Below the pieces are notes generated by a model. It searched no databases. It saw nothing but the letters and a program-made list of their open reading frames with translations, and had not been told where the DNA came from. Position numbers and translations under genes: made by a program. Below, one piece after another: positions 1 to 6,217 of a DNA stretch of 34,068 nt. The first letter of the stretch is position 1. Each line of letters begins with the position of its first letter. This DNA comes from Kiritimatiellia bacterium. GTDB lineage: Bacteria; Verrucomicrobiota; Kiritimatiellia; RFP12; UBA1067. Where the stretch lies: contig JAFSMR010000036.1 in the NCBI GenBank assembly GCA_017447805.1, positions 1 to 34,068 of the forward strand, given 5' to 3'.

Positions 1-152
1 AGTTAGGAATTAGGAGTTAGGAATTAGGAGTTAGGAGTTAGGAATGTAGAATGTAGAATATGTAGTTTTTTGGGGGTTTTAACCCGAGAGGCGCTCAAGG
101 CACAGAGGTTGTTTAATCATAATTCCTAATTTCTAATTCCTAATTTCTAATT
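1..152. repeat. Heptad-rich hairpin intergenic repeat, copy 1
   Basis: The left arm is a run of 7-mers of the type AGTTAGG/AATTAGG (1-44, possibly continuing left of the window). The centre contains GTAGAAT repeats, a small palindrome GGGTTTTAACCC (74-85) and the string CCCGAGAGGCGCTCAAG. The right arm (about 119-152) is AATTCCTAATTTC-type sequence, the reverse complement of left-arm variants, so the element can fold into a long hairpin. A second copy at 1339-1525 keeps the same order and central sequence. No open reading frame is supported here; 153-238 holds nothing else recognised apart from a 12-bp direct repeat at 218-229. Confidence 0.85.
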
Positions 153-238
153 GTTTTCCTGGGCGAAGGTAGCGTCAAAATTTTGAACCTGTTTGCGCCC
201 AAGGTTGAAGGTTGTAGAATGTTGCCAATGTGAAAATG

Positions 239-1048
239 CTAGCCGATAATTTGCGGCCAAGCGCCGTAAATCCGTCCTTCATGAAATACAATTTCCCCAG
301 CCGCGAGCGCAGAAACAAGTTCCTCATCGCCTCCAGTAAACAGCGAGCCATCTTTATTCAAAATGGCATTCCCGACGCGCTCTGGAGGTAGCAACGATAT
401 AGTTTTTCGCGCCACATCTATCATTTCGTGCCATTTTCGTGAAAGCGCCGCAACGTCCAAAGGCACTTGCGAGATAACGGCAATATCGATTTCACTCTGA
501 ACATAATGCGTACGAGCAGCCATTTCTAAAATATAACGAGGCGTGAGGCCAGGGTCTTTACCATTGGCCGCCCAAGCCAACAGGCCCAAGGGTTGAATCG
601 ATTGTGCGCAAGATATTGTATCTACCCAGTCTCTAGGGGCCCGACGACCAGAAAGCGCAAGCAATTTGTTTGTTGCTAAATCGAATGGATGAAGCGTAAC
701 GCCCAGTAAATCATCTTCCACTAAAGGAAAGAATCGATACGCGCTATCCTGAACCCACTGAATATCAGTCGTTTCCTTGCCATCCGAGACCGTCACTTCG
801 ACAATAAAATCACGCTCTCTCTTTACTATAATGCTCAACCCGGCCGCCCGCAATACATCACGATCTTTATCGGCCGCAGAAATCATAGCGTCATAAGTAT
901 TGTTGAATACATCTATATCGTGCGAGATACGCGGACGATTCAACTGGTAATTAAGCGCAAGGCCCCCTGCTACATAAGTTTCACCTCCGGCAATTCTGTT
1001 GCGAGCAAGAAGTCGAAGAACATCGGCTTGAAAACGCGTTACTGCCAT
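239..1048 (-). CDS. AbiEii/AbiGii-like nucleotidyltransferase (putative toxin)
   Basis: A 269-aa protein of the MNT-type nucleotidyltransferase superfamily, resembling toxins of AbiE/AbiG type IV toxin-antitoxin systems, which modify RNA or tRNA to halt growth. The active site is visible: a Gly-Gly pair at residues 28-29 (YVAGGLALNY), the DxD metal pair at D44/D46 (SHDIDVF) and a probable third carboxylate D95 (TTDIQW). The family pattern PFDLATNKLLAL...RDWVD lies at 121-143. The start is placed at 1048, not at the longer frame opening at 1171, because a GGGAG ribosome site precedes this ATG and the upstream gene ends at 1039. It overlaps that small gene by 10 bp, so translational coupling is likely. 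The partner is not a recognisable AbiEi, so toxin function is inferred from fold and arrangement only. Confidence 0.75.
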   Translation of the reverse strand: MAVTRFQADVLRLLARNRIAGGETYVAGGLALNYQLNRPRISHDIDVFNNTYDAMISAADKDRDVLRAAGLSIIVKRERDFIVEVTVSDGKETTDIQWVQDSAYRFFPLVEDDLLGVTLHPFDLATNKLLALSGRRAPRDWVDTISCAQSIQPLGLLAWAANGKDPGLTPRYILEMAARTHYVQSEIDIAVISQVPLDVAALSRKWHEMIDVARKTISLLPPERVGNAILNKDGSLFTGGDEELVSALAAGEIVFHEGRIYGAWPQIIG

Positions 1049-1236
1049 TGACGAATTCTCCCTGCTTTTTTGTATGCTGCCATATCGCCATACGATTCTA
1101 TCGAAGAAAGAATGCACTCCAACTGACGAGCATCCTTTGGATGAAAGGCATCTTTCATGAACCAAAGGCATGTATCCCGGTAGTCCTCGACCAACGAGCG
1201 GAATTCATCGCTGTTTGCTATATCTTCAATCGACAT
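1039..1236 (-). CDS. Small protein upstream of nucleotidyltransferase (possible antitoxin)
   Basis: A 65-aa, mostly helical protein with no domain I can name with certainty. Its central motif DYRDTCLWFMKD and its end YGDMAAYKKAGRIRQW look like the short conserved proteins often found directly before AbiEii-like nucleotidyltransferases; this is recall of the family, not a search result. It is first in a two-gene unit and overlaps the next start by 10 bp. A good promoter lies just upstream with a predicted leader of only a few bases. It lacks a helix-turn-helix, so if it is an antitoxin it probably acts by direct contact and not as an AbiEi-type repressor. Confidence 0.7.
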   Translation of the reverse strand: MSIEDIANSDEFRSLVEDYRDTCLWFMKDAFHPKDARQLECILSSIESYGDMAAYKKAGRIRQWQ

Positions 1237-1246
1237 TTGCCCTTAT

Positions 1247-1275
1247 ATTGTAGCATATTTCGTTCTTAGTTTCAA
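1247..1275 (-). promoter_or_regulatory. Promoter of the nucleotidyltransferase cassette
   Basis: On the minus strand TTGAAA (-35, 1270-1275), a 17-bp spacer and TACAAT (-10, 1247-1252) lie 10 bp before the ATG at 1236, predicting a leader of about 3-4 nt. Confidence 0.6.
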
Positions 1276-1314
1276 GAGGGAGAGTGAAATTTTAGTTCTA
1301 GTTGGAGTTGTGGA

Positions 1315-1326
1315 AATGTTGCCAAT
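1315..1326. repeat. 12-bp direct repeat flanking the cassette
   Basis: AATGTTGCCAAT occurs here and at 218-229, one copy on each side of the two-gene nucleotidyltransferase cassette and inside the larger flanking repeats. It may be a duplicated target site or part of the larger repeat. The remaining bases from 1237 to 1338 hold only the cassette promoter. Confidence 0.6.
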
Positions 1327-1338
1327 ACCAGTAACCAA

Positions 1339-1525
1339 TTAGGAATTAGGAATTAGAAATTAGAAATTAGGAATTAGAAAATAGGAATTAGGAGTTAGGA
1401 ATTAGGAGTTAGGAGTTAGGAATGTAGAATGTAGAATGTAGAATATGTAGTTTTTTGGGGTTTTTTAACCCGAGAGGCGCTCAAGTACGCAGAGATAATT
1501 CCTAAATCCTAATTCCTAATTTCTA
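1339..1525. repeat. Heptad-rich hairpin intergenic repeat, copy 2
   Basis: Same architecture and order as copy 1 at 1-152: TTAGGAA/TTAGGAG-type arm (1339-1420), GTAGAAT repeats, a GGGTT...AACCC palindrome (1458-1471), the conserved CCCGAGAGGCGCTCAAG, then the complementary TTCCTAA-type arm (about 1495-1525). The left arm is longer than in copy 1. The copies differ by small indels (a 4-base versus 6-base T run in the palindrome) and in the bases after CTCAAG. Noncoding in all frames as far as I can see. Confidence 0.85.
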
Positions 1526-1546
1526 TGAACTTTCTCGGGGGCGGGG

Positions 1547-1560
1547 GCGGCGAAAGCCGC
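1547..1560. other. Small GNRA-capped hairpin
   Basis: GCGGC-GAAA-GCCGC: a 5-bp perfect stem with a GAAA loop in a very G-rich stretch between the repeat and the upp promoter. No T run follows, so a terminator role is doubtful. Confidence 0.4.
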
Positions 1561-1569
1561 GGCGGCCTA

Positions 1570-1598
1570 TTGCACGCTGGGCGCAAATATGGTAAAAT
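1570..1598 (+). promoter_or_regulatory. Promoter of the nucleobase salvage genes
   Basis: TTGCAC (1570-1575), a 17-bp spacer and TAAAAT (1593-1598), 27 bp before the upp ATG. A strong GGGAGGAG ribosome site lies between, at 1611-1618. Confidence 0.7.
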
Positions 1599-1625
1599 AT
1601 GCGGTGGACCGGGAGGAGTCTATAA

Positions 1626-2246
1626 ATGCATACAGCTTTGAATCATCCGCTAGTCAATCATCGCGTAGCTTTACTGCGCAATAGGGAAACGCCACCCAAA
1701 ATCTTTAGGGAATTGGCAAACGAAATCACCGAATTCTTGGCTTACGAGGCGCTGAAAGACATGCGCACGAGGCAAATCGAGGTCGTGACGCCGATTACCG
1801 AAACGACTGGCGAGAAGATTGACGAAAGAATCGTCCTTGTGCCTATTCTGCGCGCAGGCATGGGAATGCTCGATGCGATGCTGAAAATTCTGCCCTACGC
1901 GAAGGTCGGCGTTCTTGGCATGCAACGCAACGAAGAGACGGCAGAGCCCATACCCTACTACGCAAAAGTTCCTCCTGCCAAAGGGGAAGAAATGGCAATC
2001 GTCATAGACCCAATGCTTGCGACCGGCGGCAGCGCTTGCGATGCGGTGAACCAGCTCAAGAAGCTAGGATACAAGAGAATAAAATTCCTCTGCCTCATTT
2101 CTGCGCCCGAAGGGATAGCGAAATTCGAGCAAGACCACGCGGATGTGCCGATTTGGACGGCCGCAAAGGATGATCACCTGAATTCCCACCACTATATCGT
2201 GCCGGGGCTTGGCGATGCCGGCGACAGGATATTCGGTACGATTTAA
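1626..2246 (+). CDS. upp: Uracil phosphoribosyltransferase
   Basis: A 206-aa cytoplasmic enzyme converting uracil and PRPP to UMP and pyrophosphate (pyrimidine salvage). The length matches the usual ~208 aa. The family opening HPLVNHRVALLRNRETPP, the PILRAGMGM segment and the PRPP loop IDPMLATGGSA are all present, and the C-terminus ends in the typical PGLGDAGDRIFGT. The start is set by the GGGAGGAG site 7 bp upstream. It leads a cluster of purine and pyrimidine salvage genes that continues with the permease remnant, xpt and apt, likely one transcript from the promoter at 1570-1598. Confidence 0.97.
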   Translation: MHTALNHPLVNHRVALLRNRETPPKIFRELANEITEFLAYEALKDMRTRQIEVVTPITETTGEKIDERIVLVPILRAGMGMLDAMLKILPYAKVGVLGMQRNEETAEPIPYYAKVPPAKGEEMAIVIDPMLATGGSACDAVNQLKKLGYKRIKFLCLISAPEGIAKFEQDHADVPIWTAAKDDHLNSHHYIVPGLGDAGDRIFGTI

Positions 2247-2273
2247 GATTGCGCGAGCGAGGTAAAAAAGTCT

Positions 2274-2576
2274 ATGATACTCGAAAAACTGTTCAAGCTA
2301 AAGGCGAACGGAACGACTGTTCGCACGGAAATCATTGCCGGTATTACATCCTTCATGACGATTGCCTATATTTTGGCAGTCAACCCGCAATTACTCTCGC
2401 TCGCGGAGGTGCCCGGCGCGGAATCTTTAGGCATCCCAAGGGAAGGCGGCTTTTTGGATAAAGACGGCAAGTTGCCGCGCATTTCCGGCGCGCTATACGC
2501 CGATTCCATCGCTACTTCCATCGGCGCCGTGATGGGGACATCGACGACTACCACATTCGTGGAATCGAAACAATGA
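2274..2576 (+). pseudogene. Internally deleted NCS2/AzgA-type purine permease remnant
   Basis: A 100-aa frame whose first ~45 residues match the N-terminus of AzgA-like purine permeases (NGTTVRTEIIAGITSFMTIAYI). It then jumps to a segment normally deep in the same family (FLDKDGKLPRISGAL...GTSTTTTFVES). The family is about 430-450 aa with a dozen membrane helices; here the middle and the C-terminal part are missing, so it cannot form a transporter. The join appears in-frame and the frame ends with an ATGA overlap into xpt, so its translation may still serve to couple xpt. Placement beside xpt fits a former xanthine/hypoxanthine uptake gene. A collapsed assembly is an alternative explanation. 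Confidence 0.75.
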
Positions 2577-3157
2577 AAGAATTGGAAGAGCGCATAATCA
2601 AAGACGGCAAGTGCTTGAGCGGCGGAATTCTTAAAGTCGATAATTTCATAAATCATCAAATGGATTCCCAATTGATGTTTTCGTGCGCCGCCGAATTCAT
2701 GCGACTTTTTGCCGACAAGAAAATCGATAAGATTTTGACTATCGAAGCAAGCGGAATCGCCCCTGCCGTTTTCGCAGGCTATCTAATGCGCGTTCCTGTA
2801 GTGTTCGCAAAGAAAGCCGTGCCCAAGACGATGAAAGATGCTTTTGCGACAGAGGTCCAATCTTTTACAAAACAGCGCACCTACACGGTATTCGTATCCA
2901 AAGAATACCTGAATGCCGGCGAACATATCTTGGTAATCGACGATTTTCTCGCCTGCGGCAACGCTTCGCTCGCTCTGGCAGAGCTTTGCTCGCAAGCCGG
3001 CGCGACAGTCGAAGGTTTCGGCTTTCTTATCGAAAAGGCATTTCAGGGCGGAAGAGCTTCGATTGCCAAGAATATGCCGGGAACAAGAGTAGAATCGCTC
3101 GCAGCAATTTCATCTCTCGATAATGGCAAAATCGAATTTGTAAAGGAAGGTCGATAG
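2573..3157 (+). CDS. xpt: Xanthine phosphoribosyltransferase
   Basis: A 194-aa protein converting xanthine and PRPP to XMP. It follows the Bacillus-type Xpt pattern throughout: LSGGILKVDNFINHQMD near residues 16-32, TIEASGIAPAVFAG near 61-74, VVFAKKAVP, SFTKQR, then the PRPP-binding VIDDFLACGNAS near 121-132, and VESLAAISSLDNGKIEFV at the C-terminus. The start is the ATG at 2573 overlapping the permease-remnant stop as ATGA; no clear ribosome site of its own is visible, consistent with coupled translation. apt follows after 4 bp. No purine riboswitch is evident upstream. Confidence 0.95.
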   Translation: MKELEERIIKDGKCLSGGILKVDNFINHQMDSQLMFSCAAEFMRLFADKKIDKILTIEASGIAPAVFAGYLMRVPVVFAKKAVPKTMKDAFATEVQSFTKQRTYTVFVSKEYLNAGEHILVIDDFLACGNASLALAELCSQAGATVEGFGFLIEKAFQGGRASIAKNMPGTRVESLAAISSLDNGKIEFVKEGR

Positions 3158-3161
3158 AAAA

Positions 3162-3692
3162 ATGAATAATCTACTCGAAAAATTCGTAAAGGAAGTGCCA
3201 GACTTTCCGAAGCCCGGCGTACTCTTCCGCGATGTAACAGGCATTCTTGATTCAGGCGATGGTTTCCGCCTGGTGATGATCGAAATGGAACGCGCCCTCG
3301 CCGGCACTAAAGTCGATAAAATTGCAGCGCCCGAATCTCGCGGCTTCATTTTCGGCGCCGCTCTCGCCGACCGTCTAAGATGCGCTTTCGTGCCAATCCG
3401 CAAGCCCGGCAAGTTGCCGCGCGAAACAATTAGCGAAGATTATGATCTCGAATATGGCAAGGCGACGGTGCATATTCACAAGGACGCCATCTCGCAAGGC
3501 GAAAGAATAATTCTCGTGGACGATTTGCTCGCGACCGGAGGGACTGCAGCCGCTGGAGCCAAACTTATCGAAAGACTCGGCGGCAAAGTAGTGAAAATGA
3601 TTTTCCCTATCGAGCTAAAGGGCTTCGATGCAAGACGAGGGAAACTCGCCAACTACGATGTAGTTTCGTTGATTCAATACGAAGGTAAATAA
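3162..3692 (+). CDS. apt: Adenine phosphoribosyltransferase
   Basis: A 176-aa enzyme converting adenine and PRPP to AMP. Typical features are the opening VPDFPKPGVLFRDVT (residues 11-25), PESRGFIFGAALA (57-69), RKPGKLPRETI, and the PRPP loop VDDLLATGGTAAAG (near 125-138). The length is normal for the family. It starts 4 bp after xpt, with an AGGAAGG stretch inside the end of xpt serving as a plausible ribosome site, and closes the salvage cluster. The 62 bp that follow contain no clear terminator. Confidence 0.97.
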   Translation: MNNLLEKFVKEVPDFPKPGVLFRDVTGILDSGDGFRLVMIEMERALAGTKVDKIAAPESRGFIFGAALADRLRCAFVPIRKPGKLPRETISEDYDLEYGKATVHIHKDAISQGERIILVDDLLATGGTAAAGAKLIERLGGKVVKMIFPIELKGFDARRGKLANYDVVSLIQYEGK

Positions 3693-3755
3693 TCGAGATT
3701 TCAATACTTGAACAACAAACACCCGGCAAGTCTAAAAAGAGAAGGAAAACAATGA

Positions 3756-4271
3756 ATGAAAAAACTACTCGTTATAATCTCAGCGTTTGCCGCAACTTGG
3801 GCGTTCGCGGAAATGGACGACGCCGAGCGCGATCGTCTAGCCGAAGAAGGATCTCCGATATTTTGGGGATTCGGCAATTACGGAATTTATTCCGGCTACC
3901 AACTATACGGTTCGCTGGTAAATCCCGAGCCGACGCTTCAAGGATATGTCGAAATCAATGCCAACTTAAGCTTCGACGATCTCAATCTCGGATATGTCGG
4001 CGCGGGCGTTTGGTCGAATACCGACCTAACCGACCGCCGCAGAGAACATCTCGGCAAGGCATTCAACGAATGGGATCCTAATATCCACTATGGTTTCACC
4101 TATTGGTTTGACGACGGGAAAACTTGGGGGCTTGAATATCGCACGTCTGTAATATGGTATTATTATCCTCATCGCCGCCACGATCACATGACAGGAGGCT
4201 TGGCGACCGGCAAGCTGCAACTTGACGCGAACTACAAGCTTATGGAGGATTCCGTTTTTGTTTTGTTTTAA
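3756..4271 (+). CDS. Exported barrel-like protein, possibly truncated
   Basis: A 171-aa protein of unknown function. Residues 1-19 (MKKLLVIISAFAATWAFA) form a clear signal peptide. The rest is rich in aromatic and alternating polar residues (YSGYQLYGS, EYRTSVIWYYYPHRR, KLQLDANYKL), as in outer-membrane beta-strands. It ends abruptly at MEDSVFVLF in a T-rich stretch, without the terminal aromatic strand of a complete barrel, so the 3' part may be lost or frameshifted. Start choice: an ATG at 3752 opens a different frame that lacks a signal peptide; the ATG at 3756 follows AGAAGG and is preferred. It converges on the GH27 gene, 26 bp away. Confidence 0.6.
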   Translation: MKKLLVIISAFAATWAFAEMDDAERDRLAEEGSPIFWGFGNYGIYSGYQLYGSLVNPEPTLQGYVEINANLSFDDLNLGYVGAGVWSNTDLTDRRREHLGKAFNEWDPNIHYGFTYWFDDGKTWGLEYRTSVIWYYYPHRRHDHMTGGLATGKLQLDANYKLMEDSVFVLF

Positions 4272-4297
4272 TGCGCCGCGTAAAGACGGAATTTAAA

Positions 4298-6130
4298 TCA
4301 CGAGATGATTTCGAGTCTATCGATTTGCGGGCACAGTGATTCGGGATTGCATATCTTTATCGAATGGCTGCCCTTTTCGAGTTCCGCCTTGAAGAAAATT
4401 TCCTGCGCGCCCTCTTTGGCTTCAAGAGAAAATCCATTGATTTTTTCTCCGTCGATTTCGAGAATAAAGCGGCTCTCGGAGTTTGAAAATACCGTTAACT
4501 TAAATTCTCTTTCGCCGTCTTCGAACAAATAGACATCTTTCCATTCGAGATAATTTTCTTCATTGCCGCCAAGATTATCTACGACTACTGCGCCATGCGC
4601 CGATTCTTTTCTTGCGTGGTAGGCTGTGCCGACTTTTTTGGCATCGCGAAGCTCCTGATAGGCTTTTAAGTAAGCGCATTCGGCTTCGTAGACTTTGCGC
4701 TCAAGCCTTTCTTCTGCATCAAAGAGATAAAACTTCGCTGCATGGGGTGCGAGAGATATCGAAATCTTATTCTCGAATTCGCCAACATCCGCCCTTTCCA
4801 TCAGGTCGAAGGCTTGGATTCTTCCGCCGAGATCGAGTTCGCGCGAATCAACCAATAGATCTACAGGCTCGTCACCCGCATTATACAAAGCTACATAACG
4901 GCTTTTGCCAAAGCGCTCGAAAGCGTCTTTTACAAGAACATACCCATCGCCGTTTCGTGAAACGATATATCCTTGCAAGCCAAGACCTCCGTTCTGATTC
5001 ATTTCGACAAGAAACGGATTTGTCACAAGTTCCATCGTCTCTGGGTTCATGTTCCTCGCATCGCATCCCAAGAGCAATGGAGAAGATAGCATACACCACA
5101 TTCCAAAATGCGTTTTTTCTTCCTCGCGCGTAAGACCGGTATCGCCTTCAGCTAAAAATTTCGTCTTTGTCTCGCCTACGATATGCCCAACTTCCAGCAT
5201 GTCCATATCATTGAATTTACCAGGGGATGCAAAAGCGCTAAGATAAAGATTTTCACTGATAATCTGGCGAACGATTTTCCAATTCGCCCTGATATCTCTA
5301 GTCGTTCGCCAAGAATCGGCGATTTCGGCAGCCCATGTGCCGGGGAATTTCCAGCGGCAGATATTGAATCTTATATCTTTCCCGCCTGCGGCTGCATAGA
5401 TCGCGCGCGAAATTTCAGTATAGCGCTTTTTTTCTTCGAGATTCAGCCAAGTTCCGCCGCAATAATCTACTTTGATGAAATCGAAATCGCAATCGCGGAA
5501 GAATAATTCGCAGTCTTGCTTATCGTGACCGTACAGCCCGGAGCCAAGGCCAGACTTATCGCCGCTATAGCTCGAACCACACGTATCTCTTCCGGCATCG
5601 GAATATATGCCGGCTTTCATCCCAAGCGCGTGTATCTTATCGACTACGCTTTTCAATCCGTTGGGGAAACGCCGAGGGTGGATTTTGAGTCTGCCGGTTT
5701 TTTCGTCGTGGCCGCAAAAAAATCCGTCATCTATATTTACATAGACATAGCCGGCTTCTTTCAAGCCGTTTGTTGCCATATTGGCAGCAGTATCGACGAT
5801 AATATCTTCGGAAATATCGACTGCGAAAGTATTCCAAGTCGACCAGCCCATTAGAGGCGAAAGTTTATTGGGTTCGACTTTCTTGTTGGCGATACTCAAG
5901 AATCTCTCTGCGCGCGCTCGCATGGCATCAACGCGCCTCGCTAGCGTTTCTTCATCTGGGCTATCATCCTGAAGACGGCAGATATTAACATTCGCCTCTT
6001 TGTTCCCATCGAGTATTCTCATGCGTTTATCGCATTTCGGGCACGGCACGATATGTATGCGCTCAATTTCGTTGGCGCCTAAGGATGTAGTTGCTAGCAT
6101 TAAAGCCCCCATGATAAGTTTCTTTGTCAT
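4298..6130 (-). CDS. Secreted GH27 alpha-galactosidase-like glycosidase
   Basis: A 610-aa enzyme predicted to cleave terminal alpha-galactosyl (or alpha-N-acetylgalactosaminyl) residues. A signal peptide (1-19) is followed by a short PCPKC segment, then the GH27 (beta/alpha)8 barrel from about residue 89. It contains GWSTWN (95-100), NIDDGF (132-137), the nucleophile D222 in FIKVDYCGG and the acid/base region FNDMDML (306-312). A C-terminal beta-sandwich from about residue 480 starts YEAECAYL and resembles a CBM6/35-like module. The start at 6130 is favoured over the longer frame at 6181 because it gives a proper signal peptide and sits 7 bp from a perfect -10 box. It is transcribed divergently from the peptidase gene. 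Exact substrate unknown. Confidence 0.88.
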   Translation of the reverse strand: MTKKLIMGALMLATTSLGANEIERIHIVPCPKCDKRMRILDGNKEANVNICRLQDDSPDEETLARRVDAMRARAERFLSIANKKVEPNKLSPLMGWSTWNTFAVDISEDIIVDTAANMATNGLKEAGYVYVNIDDGFFCGHDEKTGRLKIHPRRFPNGLKSVVDKIHALGMKAGIYSDAGRDTCGSSYSGDKSGLGSGLYGHDKQDCELFFRDCDFDFIKVDYCGGTWLNLEEKKRYTEISRAIYAAAGGKDIRFNICRWKFPGTWAAEIADSWRTTRDIRANWKIVRQIISENLYLSAFASPGKFNDMDMLEVGHIVGETKTKFLAEGDTGLTREEEKTHFGMWCMLSSPLLLGCDARNMNPETMELVTNPFLVEMNQNGGLGLQGYIVSRNGDGYVLVKDAFERFGKSRYVALYNAGDEPVDLLVDSRELDLGGRIQAFDLMERADVGEFENKISISLAPHAAKFYLFDAEERLERKVYEAECAYLKAYQELRDAKKVGTAYHARKESAHGAVVVDNLGGNEENYLEWKDVYLFEDGEREFKLTVFSNSESRFILEIDGEKINGFSLEAKEGAQEIFFKAELEKGSHSIKICNPESLCPQIDRLEIIS

Positions 6131-6137
6131 GCCGGAT

Positions 6138-6166
6138 ATTATAGCAAATTTTTCGCCCGGATTCCA
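6138..6166 (-). promoter_or_regulatory. Leaderless-type promoter of the GH27 gene
   Basis: On the minus strand TGGAAT (6161-6166), a 17-bp spacer and TATAAT (6138-6143), with the ATG exactly 7 bp after the -10 box. Transcription would begin at or next to the start codon. Confidence 0.65.
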
Positions 6167-6181
6167 GTGGCAAATTTCCAC

Positions 6182-6210
6182 TAGTCAGGAAGAAGAAAAA
6201 ATGATACAAT
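6182..6210 (+). promoter_or_regulatory. Leaderless-type promoter of the peptidase gene
   Basis: TAGTCA (6182-6187), a 17-bp spacer and TACAAT (6205-6210), with ATG 7 bp downstream at 6218. It lies back to back with the GH27 promoter. Confidence 0.55.
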
Positions 6211-6217
6211 ATATACC

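Noticed and set aside
1..44. TTAGG-type heptads as telomere repeats
   Set aside because: Imperfect units, also found internally at 1339-1420 and paired with a complementary arm; the surrounding genes are bacterial.
1526..1625. Purine or uracil-responsive riboswitch before upp
   Set aside because: The predicted leader is only about 20 nt, too short for a known riboswitch; no conserved core seen.
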